Positions 1 to 7,630 of a stretch of DNA of 20,609 bases are shown piece by piece. The translations under genes were made by a program, and so were the position numbers. Where the stretch lies: contig CAYGBW010000113.1 in the NCBI GenBank assembly GCA_964348185.1, forward strand, positions 1-20,609, in the 5' to 3' direction. A model generated the notes under the pieces. It made no database searches and was not told the origin of the DNA. It saw only the letters and a program-made list of their open reading frames with translations. The DNA comes from CAYGBW01 sp964348185. Its GTDB lineage: Bacteria > Desulfobacterota > BSN033 > WVXP01. Each line of letters begins with the position of its first letter. Within the stretch, counting starts at the first letter, position 1.

Positions 1-137
1 ATGCCATTCACTTGGAACTGCCCTTGCCGATGCACATCGTCCCTTCCCCGGCCCTTTATGGCCCCCCAAAAGAGGGGGAACAGGAAGATCTCAGGAAGGC
101 GGCAGCCTTTTCTCGGTCAATCATTCAAGAGGAATAA
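1..137 (+). CDS. Ferredoxin, C-terminal end only (2x[4Fe-4S], AprB-like)
   Basis: This is the 3' end of a gene cut by the window edge. The frame starts at base 3 and runs 44 codons to TAA at 135-137. The visible residues match the C-terminal half of the complete ferredoxin at 7266-7559: both read AIHLELPLPMHIVPSPAL, followed by GPPK and an AAAFSRS tail. The cysteine clusters must lie upstream of the window, as in that copy. The stop is 15 bp before the flavoprotein start, so the two form an operon. By analogy with AprB-type ferredoxins it would carry electrons to or from the flavoprotein in the cytoplasm. The assignment rests on the paralogue because no cysteine motif is visible here. Confidence 0.88.
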   Translation, partial: AIHLELPLPMHIVPSPALYGPPKEGEQEDLRKAAAFSRSIIQEE

Positions 138-152
138 CAGGGGGAACGAAAG

Positions 153-1868
153 ATGAATACTCTGGAGACCATAGAACATTCCTGCGACATTCTCGTGGTC
201 GGGGGGGGTTTGGCAGGGTGCATGGCGACGATCCGGGCAAGGGAGTTGAACGATCGCGTTATTCTGGTGGACAAATCGAATCCAGAGCGCTCAGGATGCG
301 CAGCTTCAGGGATCGACCACATCTGGGCCTACTTTCCTGACGTTCAGGGGGAGGAAGGGGTGAGCCTGGATGACCTGGTAGCCGATCATGTGAACAACAT
401 CGCCAAAGGGTTGATTCATCGAAAAGTGATTCACTACATCGCTGAAACCAGTCTGGCCCGTATCCTCGATCTCGAGCGATTCGGAGCGAAAATACGGTAT
501 GAGGATTCCACCCTGCCGGGAAAGTTTCGCCTCCAGTACCAGCTCCATGCCTGCCGGAATACCCTGCACTTCGATGGCAGGGATGTAAAACGGCTTCTGA
601 CCAGGGCCGCCCGGGAGAGAGGGGTAACCATCGTTGACCGGGTCATGGTCACCGACCTCCTCCTCCACGACGGTCAGATCGCAGGGGCTGTGGGATACGG
701 CACCCGGGATGGCTGCCTCCATCTCTTTCGTTCCAAGGCCGTTGTCATGGCCACGGGACGGCCGAATCGTCTCTACAAGACGGAAACGGGCCTGGTTTTC
801 AACACCCGCATGCCCCCTGCCCTGACAGGAGATGGCAAGGCCGCCATGTTTCGATCAGGAGCAGAGATTATCAACATGGAATTCGTGTCCATTCCCGGTC
901 GGTGGTCTTCGAAGAGTTACGTTCGAGGCGGAGGCCTTCCCGGAGGCTCCTATCAACCCCCTGGCATCGGCGTGAATGCTTTGGGAGAAGTCATCCGGCC
1001 TCGGAATCACGACCTGGAAGGCTACGGAGAGAAGTGGCGGGGAACCTCAACGCAAACCGGAACTGGGAAGACATTTATGTCAGAATTGAAGGCAGGCAGA
1101 GGCCCGGTTTTTGCGGACATGTCGTGGGGAAGTGATGAAGATCAGGACTACATGCGCTGGGCGGTCGCCCATGAAGGCCTGGGTTCAGCCTTTCTCCACG
1201 TCATGGAGCAGTACGGCCTGGACTTTCGCCGCCACAAGATCGAGATCTATCCGATTGAGCCGGAGCATTCTGCTGCGGCAGCAGGGGGACCGATCATTGA
1301 TGAGAAATGTCAGACCACGGTACCGGGACTGTTTGCCGCGGGGGATGAGGCTGGTGGAATCCCCCAGAGCGTCGTTCCTGGCGCGTTGACCACGGGGTAT
1401 TTGGCTGGTGAATCGGCGATGGAGTTTGCCCGTAAAATCAAAAGGGTCCCGGCAGGAAAGGGGGACGATCAGCTTCGGGAATTCTGCCGGGGGATCCTCG
1501 CCAGGAAAAAGGGAGATCCCTGGGAGGATGTCCAGGCAACCATCCAGAATATCATGAACTACTACAACCTGGAGATCAAGTCAGAGACCATGGCGAAACG
1601 GGGACTGGAGAGCCTGTCCTATCTAAAGGATGCCATGCGCCTGGTAGCAGGAAACCCCCATGAGATGACCCACTGTTTGGAGATGAGAAACCTGATCGAA
1701 TGCGCGGAGATGATCCTCCGGGCAACGATCGAGCGGAAGGAGACCCGCTTCCCTCAGCTGATCAGGGTGGACTATCCTGAGAAGGACGACGAGAACTTTT
1801 TCTGCTGGCTTGGCCAGCGGCTGGAAGGGGGAAGGGTTGTTTTCGAGAAGCGGTTTCCTCAAGCGTAA
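153..1868 (+). CDS. AprA-like FAD-dependent oxidoreductase, copy 1
   Basis: A 571-residue flavoprotein of the fumarate reductase/succinate dehydrogenase/AprA superfamily. The N-terminal FAD site is DILVVGGGLAG (residues 12-22), and the second flavin-contacting segment is GLFAAGDEAGG (392-402). Near the C terminus, IERKETR (527-532 region) followed by a VDYPEKDDENF segment resembles the RESR-type motif of this superfamily. True AprA is longer (about 650 residues), and no sat, aprM or qmo gene is visible, so dissimilatory sulfate reduction is not indicated. The start is ATG with GGGGGA upstream, 15 bp after a ferredoxin gene that is its likely redox partner. A close paralogue lies inverted at 5543-7246. 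The two differ most at residues 243-256, 289-301, 366-380 and 404-415, which probably lie near the substrate. The protein has no signal peptide and is cytoplasmic. The substrate is unknown. Confidence 0.88.
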   Translation: MNTLETIEHSCDILVVGGGLAGCMATIRARELNDRVILVDKSNPERSGCAASGIDHIWAYFPDVQGEEGVSLDDLVADHVNNIAKGLIHRKVIHYIAETSLARILDLERFGAKIRYEDSTLPGKFRLQYQLHACRNTLHFDGRDVKRLLTRAARERGVTIVDRVMVTDLLLHDGQIAGAVGYGTRDGCLHLFRSKAVVMATGRPNRLYKTETGLVFNTRMPPALTGDGKAAMFRSGAEIINMEFVSIPGRWSSKSYVRGGGLPGGSYQPPGIGVNALGEVIRPRNHDLEGYGEKWRGTSTQTGTGKTFMSELKAGRGPVFADMSWGSDEDQDYMRWAVAHEGLGSAFLHVMEQYGLDFRRHKIEIYPIEPEHSAAAAGGPIIDEKCQTTVPGLFAAGDEAGGIPQSVVPGALTTGYLAGESAMEFARKIKRVPAGKGDDQLREFCRGILARKKGDPWEDVQATIQNIMNYYNLEIKSETMAKRGLESLSYLKDAMRLVAGNPHEMTHCLEMRNLIECAEMILRATIERKETRFPQLIRVDYPEKDDENFFCWLGQRLEGGRVVFEKRFPQA

Positions 1869-1922
1869 ACCGTCGTTGGGGGAAATCGGGACCCTGGATC
1901 GATAAGTGTCGAGGAGGAGCCC

Positions 1923-2306
1923 ATGACATACCGATTCCATCACGTCCACTTGATTTGCAGTGATCTCGAACAGATGGAAAGGTTTTTCACCGAGACCCTC
2001 GGTGCGAAGTTTGTTAAGCGGCAGAAATTCGGGACAGGAGAGGGCGCCCTTCTCGATTTCAATGGCGCGGCGATATATCTTCGGATGGCCCAGGAGGGAG
2101 AGCAGATTGCTGGCGATGCATCCGAGAAGCGCTACGGATACGACCACTTCGGCCTCGAGGTGGATGATATCGATAGGGCCTATCGTGAGCTGAAGGGAAG
2201 GGGATTTCTTTTCGCCGTTCCGCCCGAGAGTCGGGGGACCGCGAAGATCGCCTTTTTCCGGGGGCCGGATAACATTACCATTGAGCTGTTGCAGTCGACG
2301 GGTTAG
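1923..2306 (+). CDS. VOC-superfamily protein (glyoxalase/dioxygenase fold)
   Basis: A 127-residue protein with two beta-alpha-beta-beta-beta repeats typical of vicinal oxygen chelate enzymes. Candidate metal ligands are His7 in FHHVHLICSDLE, His75 in YDHFGLEVDDID and Glu121 in ITIELLQ near the C terminus. These follow the usual spacing of family ligands, with the fourth less certain. The ATG is preceded by GGAGGAG at a good distance and lies 54 bp after the flavoprotein stop, so it is probably co-transcribed with that gene. Family members include glyoxalase I, methylmalonyl-CoA epimerase, extradiol dioxygenases and resistance proteins. Sequence alone does not choose between them. The length suits a single-domain epimerase or lyase. 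Confidence 0.85.
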   Translation: MTYRFHHVHLICSDLEQMERFFTETLGAKFVKRQKFGTGEGALLDFNGAAIYLRMAQEGEQIAGDASEKRYGYDHFGLEVDDIDRAYRELKGRGFLFAVPPESRGTAKIAFFRGPDNITIELLQSTG

Positions 2307-2308
2307 TT

Positions 2309-2338
2309 GGTTCGAATCAAAACCCTCTACTTCGAACC
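2309..2338. terminator. Convergent hairpin, possible bidirectional terminator
   Basis: A perfect 8-bp inverted repeat, GGTTCGAA and TTCGAACC, with a 14-base loop. It begins 2 bp after the VOC stop codon and covers the stop codon of the agmatinase remnant on the other strand. Its position between convergent genes suits a terminator, but there is no clear T-tract on either side, so the call is tentative. Confidence 0.4.
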
Positions 2339-2786
2339 GATTTGTCCTTCATGGGCGAGGGCTCCGATAAAACTGAGGATGAGCCGACCGGCAAAGATGC
2401 TTGTCAGATTCCCAACATCCAGGCTCGGGACAAATTCATCGTAGTCCAAGCCGACGATTCTCCCTCCCTGGCTCCATGACGACGTCGCCACAATCGACAA
2501 CCCTGACCGTGCGACCGGCGAAGATCTCACCCCCGAAGTCGAAATCGTAGTGGTGGAGCCCACGGGCGTATCGCAACGAGTGCTGGCGAGTCGCCTCGGG
2601 CGCTGAAGGGCTCAGGTCTCCCCTGGGCGTGGAGTCCCGATCCATGGGGATGCTGACGTTGTATGGGCTTTTGTAGGGGATGCCAATGATCGCGACGTCT
2701 CCATCGAGCAATGGGAGATCGTCAGATCGGGGCACGCCGACAAAGGTGGGCTGCTCCCTGGGTACGGGTTTCACCTCTCCTGTCAT
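2327..2786 (-). pseudogene. Agmatinase/arginase-family gene with internal deletion
   Basis: Two pieces of one ureohydrolase gene lie in different frames. The N-terminal piece starts at ATG 2786 (AGGAG eight bases upstream). It includes DVAIIGIPYKSPYN and a stretch corresponding to the family's RPG-GP-x-R region, and ends near VRVVDCGDVVMEPG. The C-terminal piece, from about 2480 down to the stop at 2327, reads RIVGLDYDEFVPSLDVGN and ends in an AGRLILSFIGALA helix, which matches the end of agmatinases. The roughly 150 residues that should lie between are absent. They include the GGDHS, DAHxD and SxDxDxxDP segments that bind the two manganese ions. The pieces join within about 2461-2470, and the frame is also shifted there. 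No active enzyme can be made. It lies downstream of the aminotransferase on the same strand. Confidence 0.85.
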
Positions 2787-2948
2787 TGTCGCCACTCCTC
2801 GGGTTTTTGCGCCGCGTCGGCAGGCGCCCCGAGTCTCTGTCTCCTTGAGTCAATCGCAAAAGCCCGGTTCACATGGGGCATACCCGGTTTTCCTCTGAAA
2901 GATCAAGCCTGATTGCGCCCATCAGAACCGGTAAGGAGAAATCCCTTA

Positions 2949-4310
2949 TTATTCAAAACGATCGGGTAGACCCGCTTTGAGCATTTCGATCGTCTGATCA
3001 AAGGCCTCGCCGGTCTTTTCGACGACCTCATCCGAATGGAGCCAGGAAACCCACCAGTGATCCCCTGCCGAATCGATTCCCTGACTCACCATGGCACGGC
3101 GAAAGTTGCTCAACAAGAGGGGATCCTTTTCATAGATCAATCTGTAATCGTAGGTGCATCCCCGTCTTTCACACGCCCCTCGCCTCGGGCAGTGATGGTT
3201 CATGAGGAGGTTGACAATCGAATGCTCCCCGTAGGCGCACCAGCTGATTCCATGGCGATCGATGATTTGGTTGAGGATATTGCAGATATTCCGGGCGTTT
3301 GCGTTGGCTTTTGAGATCACGTCTCTCTGGGCGATGATTTTCAGGGTTGCCACGCCAGCCGCGGCAGACATGGGGTTGGCATTGAATGTTCCAGGATGAC
3401 TCATCTTCTTGTAGCGGTTCCATTCCGGGTCTTCCCTGAATTCCAGAAACTCCATGATTTCTTTTCTTCCAGCAACCGCTCCTCCCGGAAGACCGCCTGC
3501 CAGAATCTTGGCAAGGCACGTAAGATCCGGGGTCACCCCATAGAACTCCTGGGCCCCTCCAGGGGCATATCTGAAACCCGTGATGACCTCATCAAAAATC
3601 AGGACGACGCCGAACCTCTGGGTGAGCTCCCTCAAGGCCCTGAGATAATCACCGGTCAGGGGCAGGGCACCGGAGAACCCTCCCGAAGGCTCCAGAATGA
3701 CGCAAGCCACGTCCTGATCCCTTTTCAATTGGTCCTCCACTTTCTGGGGATCATCCGGGGGTAAAACGAGGGTGAGCCTCAGGATCTCTTCTGGGATACC
3801 GCCGGAGTTGGGGGCGTCGAAGGGAGGATAGATACCAATACAGAGGGCGTCATGCCACCCATTAAAATGGCCTGCGAAGCGGATGATCTTCTTCTTTCCC
3901 GTATAGGACCGAGCCAACCGGATGGCCATGAGGGTCGCCTCGGTCCCAGAAGCCGTGAATCGGACCCTTTCGGCAGAGGGAACCAACTCCACGACTTTTT
4001 CTCCCCACTCGACTTCGAGTTCATGACAGGCGCCATAATGGGTTCCCCGGTCGATCTGTCTATGGATAGCCCTTACCACATCCGGGTGTCCATGGCCCAG
4101 AATCAGCGATCCGTGGCCCATCCAGTAATCGATGTATTCATGGCCCTCTACATCCCATTTTTTTGCACCCAGAGTGCGGTCTACATAGATTGGGAAAGGG
4201 GTGAGAAACCGGCTGTCGTGGGTGACCCCCGACGGAAAAACCTCGACCGCCCTTTCATAGAGCCCCTTTGAAACCGGATGAACGTCCCCATATTGCAGTT
4301 GGAAATCCAC
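2949..4310 (-). CDS. Class III PLP aminotransferase, glutamate-1-semialdehyde aminomutase-like
   Basis: A 453-residue fold-type I PLP enzyme. Visible features are the phosphate-site SGTEA (121-125), FDEVITGFR with the pyridine-nitrogen Asp240, the Schiff-base Lys268 in CLAKILAGGLPGGAVAGR, and HPGTFNANP (305-313). These follow HemL closely, but no other haem-synthesis gene is nearby. A catabolic transaminase or aminomutase acting on a small amino acid is therefore more likely than 5-aminolevulinate synthesis. The protein is about 25 residues longer than typical HemL. The excess includes a His/Cys-rich insert at about 372-386 with Cys374, Cys380 and Cys385. The start is GTG, with GGAGG six bases upstream. 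It follows the binding-protein homologue on the same strand, separated by a palindromic element, and precedes the agmatinase remnant. Cytoplasmic. Confidence 0.87.
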   Translation of the reverse strand: MDFQLQYGDVHPVSKGLYERAVEVFPSGVTHDSRFLTPFPIYVDRTLGAKKWDVEGHEYIDYWMGHGSLILGHGHPDVVRAIHRQIDRGTHYGACHELEVEWGEKVVELVPSAERVRFTASGTEATLMAIRLARSYTGKKKIIRFAGHFNGWHDALCIGIYPPFDAPNSGGIPEEILRLTLVLPPDDPQKVEDQLKRDQDVACVILEPSGGFSGALPLTGDYLRALRELTQRFGVVLIFDEVITGFRYAPGGAQEFYGVTPDLTCLAKILAGGLPGGAVAGRKEIMEFLEFREDPEWNRYKKMSHPGTFNANPMSAAAGVATLKIIAQRDVISKANANARNICNILNQIIDRHGISWCAYGEHSIVNLLMNHHCPRRGACERRGCTYDYRLIYEKDPLLLSNFRRAMVSQGIDSAGDHWWVSWLHSDEVVEKTGEAFDQTIEMLKAGLPDRFE

Positions 4311-4361
4311 GGTTTCCTCCTTTGTGTATCCTCTCTAGCCAAGGGAATACCCATGAATTCA

Positions 4362-4550
4362 CGAGCTCTTGCTCAAATCCCTTTGAGCGTTCGTTAGAAC
4401 GTTTTTTGCTCATAAATCTTAGGCGAAGCGGAAGATTAGCGATCTCAACTGTTTGAGCCCGAAGGGCGAGTTTTGAGAGCGCCTGGAGCGAGCCTTAGAT
4501 TTATCAAAAAACTTTCGAGAGAAGCGAAAAGGGATTTGGGCAAGAGCTCG
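4362..4550. mobile_element. MITE-like palindromic element flanked by TTCA
   Basis: A 189-bp imperfect palindrome. Its ends are perfect 10-bp inverted repeats, CGAGCTCTTG and CAAGAGCTCG. Similarity continues inward through CAAATCCCTTT/AAAGGGATTTG, a T-rich block and AATCTTAGGC/GCCTTAGATT, to a central hairpin around GAGCCCGAAGGGC. The element is flanked on both sides by TTCA (4358-4361 and 4551-4554), which looks like a 4-bp target-site duplication. There is no coding capacity, so any transposase must act in trans. The right-hand TTCA contains the stop codon of the binding-protein gene at 4552. The element therefore inserted exactly at the end of that gene without changing its protein, and its strong fold may now end or weaken transcription into the aminotransferase. 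Confidence 0.72.
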
Positions 4551-4551
4551 T

Positions 4552-5439
4552 TCACATCTGGCATACCATCCCCTCGGCTTGCAGATCCCGATCGATTGCC
4601 CCGATCTGTTTCTGGATTTCAATGGCATTTTCAAACCCCGCCGGATCGATTTTTGTCTCGGTTTCCCAGTTTGCCAGATTCCGCTCTAGGGCTTTCCGAA
4701 AAACCTCTCCCCTCATTTTGAAGAGTCGACCGCCGTATGAAACACACTCCTCAGGGTTTTCCGTAATATACCGGCAGGACCTTCGATAAGCATCTAAAAC
4801 CTTATGAACTAATTCCTCATTTTCCTTGATGAAGTCCTCTCTGGCAAAGATAACGCTCCATTGGTACCTCGGGTAATAATCCCCCACCCGGGCCAAGACC
4901 TTCAATACCCCTCTGCTTTCTCCCAGGCTCACTTTCGGCTCGACCAGGAAGGTGGCATCGACCTGTCTCGATACGATACAGTTCAAATCCCCATACGAGC
5001 TGCCCAGGGGGATCAATTCAACCTCCTTGTCGGGATCAACAGACTCCTTTTCGAGGATGTAGTGGATAAAGTAGTTATCACAGCTGCCAAAGGACAGGAT
5101 GCCGATCTTTTTCCCCTTGAGGTCGGTTATCCTCTCGATTGTCGGTCGGCCCACCAGATAGTGATCGAGCTTCTGGATGATGGCGCTTCCGATGATTTTT
5201 GCCGGCAACCCCCCTGCAAAGGCTTTTGAGAAGGGGGGAACCCCCATCGTCCCAATCTGGATTTTCCCTTCCTGAACGACGCTGGCCAACTCGGGCCCTC
5301 CATGGAAGTACTTCATTTCGAGATCGATTCCTTTTTCTGCAAAGAAACCCTTGTATCGACCGAAATATAAGGGTAAAACATTCATCCAAAATGACGGGGT
5401 TCCCCATACAACCTTCTGTTTTGAAACGCTCTTGCTCAC
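4552..5439 (-). CDS. SsuA/TauA/NMT1-type substrate-binding protein without signal peptide
   Basis: A 295-residue protein of the periplasmic-binding type II fold seen in sulfonate, taurine, nitrate and pyrimidine-precursor (THI5/NMT1) binding proteins. Typical elements are LPLYFGRYKGFFAEKGIDLE near the N terminus, QIGTMGVPPFSKAFAGG, ITDLKGKKIGI, and VDATFLVEPKV in the second lobe. The N terminus (MSKSVSKQKVVWGTP) has no hydrophobic stretch or lipobox, so the protein should stay in the cytoplasm, unlike transporter binding proteins. No cognate permease or ATPase is nearby. The start is GTG with AAGGA upstream. It lies 103 bp after the second AprA-like gene and is probably in the same transcript. 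It may be a cytosolic ligand carrier or an enzyme-like member of the family. Its stop codon lies in the repeat flanking the palindromic element. Confidence 0.8.
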   Translation of the reverse strand: MSKSVSKQKVVWGTPSFWMNVLPLYFGRYKGFFAEKGIDLEMKYFHGGPELASVVQEGKIQIGTMGVPPFSKAFAGGLPAKIIGSAIIQKLDHYLVGRPTIERITDLKGKKIGILSFGSCDNYFIHYILEKESVDPDKEVELIPLGSSYGDLNCIVSRQVDATFLVEPKVSLGESRGVLKVLARVGDYYPRYQWSVIFAREDFIKENEELVHKVLDAYRRSCRYITENPEECVSYGGRLFKMRGEVFRKALERNLANWETETKIDPAGFENAIEIQKQIGAIDRDLQAEGMVCQM

Positions 5440-5542
5440 CTTCTTTTCCTTTCGTCCCGGTTACGTCCTCCTGATGACCCCATTGCCCATGACTCGGGCG
5501 AGAGACTCATAATGTCCCAACCTTGACCTCACGCCATCTCAA

Positions 5543-7246
5543 CTACGGCGAGTGTTTTTGGAAAACGACCCTGCCATTGTCGAGCCGTTGGCCAAGAAAG
5601 CAGAAGAAGTTCTCATCGTCCTGTTCCGGAAAGTCAACCCTTCGCAGGATATTGTGGCGGCTCTCCTTCCGTTCAATCGTTGCCCGCAGGATCATCTCCC
5701 CACATTCGATGAGGTTTCTCACTTCTAGACAATGGGCCATCTCGTGGGGGTTCGCTGCCACCAATCGCATCGTGTTTTTCAAATAGGAAAGGTTCTCAAG
5801 CCCCCGTTTCGCCATCGTCTCTGATTTGACCTCGAGGTTGTACGTGCTCATGATATTCTGGAGAGTCGCCTGGGCATCTTCCCAGGGATCCCCCTTTTCT
5901 CGAGCGATGATCTCTCGGCAGAATGCTTCAACCTCATCCTTTCCTCGTCCTTCAGGGATACTTTTGACTTTCTTCGCAAAGGCCACGGCTGACTCGGCAG
6001 CGAGATGACCCATGGTGAACGCCCCAGGAGCCACACTGCCAGGGATGCCGCCGGCCTCATCCCCTGCTGCAAAGAGCCCCAGGACCGTGGTCTGGCACCC
6101 TTTATCGACAATGGGCCCACAAGCCGACCCGCTGGAGTGCTCAGGTTCATTCGGAAAAAGCTCAATCTTGTCCCGGCGCCAGTCCAACCCGTACTGTTCC
6201 ATCACGTGAAGAAAGGCTGAACCACCGCCTTCGTTGGAGATGCTCCAGCGCATGTAGGCCTGGTCTTCCTCGCTCCCCCAGGACATGTCCGCAAACACCG
6301 GACCCCTGCCCGCTTTCAACTCGGACAAGAACGTTTTCCCCGTCCCAGTTGGGGTGCCAAGTCCCCGCCATTTGCTTTCCAGTTCATGATTGCGGGGTTT
6401 GATAACTTCTCCCAGAGCATTGACGCCGATACCGGGTGGCTGATAACTGCCGCCCGGAAGTCCCCCGCCTCGAACAAAATTTGGGGTCATGAAAGCCGTC
6501 CCTGGAAGTGCCGACAACTCCATGTTGATGATCTCTGCTCCTGCCCGAAACATTGCAGCCTTCCCGTCTCCAGTCAGAGTCGGGGGCATCCGGGTGTTGA
6601 AGACCAGACCCGATCTCGTCCGGTATAAACGCTGGGGGCGTCCCGTCGCCATAATGACGGCCTTGGAACGAAACAGATGGAGGAACCCATCTCGAGTCCC
6701 ATATCCAACGGCTCCGGCGATCTGACCGTCACGAACCAGGAGGTCGGTGGCCATGACCCGGTCTACGATTTCGACTCCCCGCTGCTTCACGGCTTTTGTC
6801 TGAAACCTTTTCACGTCTCGACCATCAAAATGGAGTGTGTTTCGGCAGGCATGGAACTGATACTGGAGGCGAAACTTCCCCGGTAGGGAAGAGTCCTCGT
6901 AACGCATTTTCATCCCAAAGCGCTCCAGATCCAGAATGCGCGCCAGACTGGTCTCAGCGATATAGCGGATGATTTCCCGGTTGATCAGCCCTTTGGCAAA
7001 ATTCTCGACGTGATCGGTCACCAGGTCATCCAGGCTCACCCCTTCTTCCTTCTGAACTTCAGGAAAGTAAGCCCAGATGTGATCGATCCCTGTGGCTGCA
7101 CACCCCGAGCGCTCTGGATTCGATTTGTCCACGAGAATCACGTGATCGTTCAGCTCCCCTGCCCGGACAGCGGCCATACACCCTGCCAGGCCGCCACCGA
7201 CCACCAGGATGTCACAGGAATGTTCTATGATTTCCAGCTTACGCAT
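5543..7246 (-). CDS. AprA-like FAD-dependent oxidoreductase, copy 2
   Basis: A 567-residue paralogue of the flavoprotein at 153-1868, identical at roughly four of five positions by eye, in opposite orientation. It keeps the N-terminal DILVVGGGLAG, the GLFAAGDEAGG segment and the RKESR motif before a DFPEQDDENFF segment. Compared with copy 1 it lacks three residues after HELES, and it differs at ELSALPGTAFMTPN, NEPEHSSGSACG and PGSVAPGAFTMG, which are presumed active-site regions. The start chosen is ATG 7246, preceded by GAGGAG. The frame is open further upstream to 7399 but that part overlaps the ferredoxin gene and does not match the paralogue. It begins 19 bp after the ferredoxin stop, so both form a two-component unit. 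The reaction is unknown; it is likely a cytoplasmic two-electron redox step on a carboxylate, amine or sulfur compound. Confidence 0.88.
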   Translation of the reverse strand: MRKLEIIEHSCDILVVGGGLAGCMAAVRAGELNDHVILVDKSNPERSGCAATGIDHIWAYFPEVQKEEGVSLDDLVTDHVENFAKGLINREIIRYIAETSLARILDLERFGMKMRYEDSSLPGKFRLQYQFHACRNTLHFDGRDVKRFQTKAVKQRGVEIVDRVMATDLLVRDGQIAGAVGYGTRDGFLHLFRSKAVIMATGRPQRLYRTRSGLVFNTRMPPTLTGDGKAAMFRAGAEIINMELSALPGTAFMTPNFVRGGGLPGGSYQPPGIGVNALGEVIKPRNHELESKWRGLGTPTGTGKTFLSELKAGRGPVFADMSWGSEEDQAYMRWSISNEGGGSAFLHVMEQYGLDWRRDKIELFPNEPEHSSGSACGPIVDKGCQTTVLGLFAAGDEAGGIPGSVAPGAFTMGHLAAESAVAFAKKVKSIPEGRGKDEVEAFCREIIAREKGDPWEDAQATLQNIMSTYNLEVKSETMAKRGLENLSYLKNTMRLVAANPHEMAHCLEVRNLIECGEMILRATIERKESRHNILRRVDFPEQDDENFFCFLGQRLDNGRVVFQKHSP

Positions 7247-7265
7247 CTTTTCTTCTCCTCTTTCG

Positions 7266-7559
7266 TCACTCGAGCACGACCGATCGAGAGAAGGCAGCCG
7301 CCTTTTTGAGATTCTCTTCTTCTCCCGCTTTTGGCGGACCAAAGAGGGCCGGGGAGGGAACGATGTGCATCGGTAAGGGCAGTTCCAAGTGAATGGCATC
7401 CACGGGACAGTCGATCACGCAGGCCCCACAGTGCCAGCACTCCCGGCCATAGGGGACTGTTGGAAATTGACCCCCCTTGAAGTCAAAGCAATCCTGAGGG
7501 CACATGGTGTAACAGTCTCCGCACTTTTCACAGACCTCTTCATCGATGATCGGTGGCAT
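7266..7559 (-). CDS. Two-[4Fe-4S] ferredoxin, AprB-like
   Basis: A 97-residue ferredoxin with two classical motifs: Cys10-13-16-20 in CEKCGDCYTMC and Cys41-44-47-51 in CWHCGACVIDCP. The CWxCxxCVxxCP form and a C-terminal extension with PMHIVPSP recall AprB, which docks its tail onto AprA, but this protein is shorter than AprB. ATG is preceded by GGAGG. Its stop lies 19 bp before the flavoprotein, which is almost certainly its electron-transfer partner. The truncated copy at the left edge of the window shows the same tail. It sits downstream of the MttB remnant and is probably transcribed from the promoter at 8180-8207. Confidence 0.92.
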   Translation of the reverse strand: MPPIIDEEVCEKCGDCYTMCPQDCFDFKGGQFPTVPYGRECWHCGACVIDCPVDAIHLELPLPMHIVPSPALFGPPKAGEEENLKKAAAFSRSVVLE

Positions 7560-7630
7560 GGTTTCTCACTCCTCCTTCTCTTTGTTCGAACTCCCCCGAG
7601 GATACGGGCAAACATGGGGTTCTCAACCCA

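Noticed and set aside
153..1868. True adenylylsulfate reductase (AprA) and thus a sulfate-reduction locus.
   Set aside because: The protein is some 80 residues too short, the ferredoxin lacks AprB length, and no sat, qmo or dsr gene is near.
2309..2338. GGTTCGAATC resembles a tRNA T-loop and could mark a tRNA or an attachment site.
   Set aside because: No acceptor, D or anticodon arm can be drawn around it; the sequence is explained by an 8-bp hairpin between convergent genes.
2949..4310. Haem-biosynthetic hemL.
   Set aside because: Catalytic motifs fit, but an extra Cys-rich insert, greater length and catabolic neighbours argue for a HemL-like paralogue; not excluded completely.
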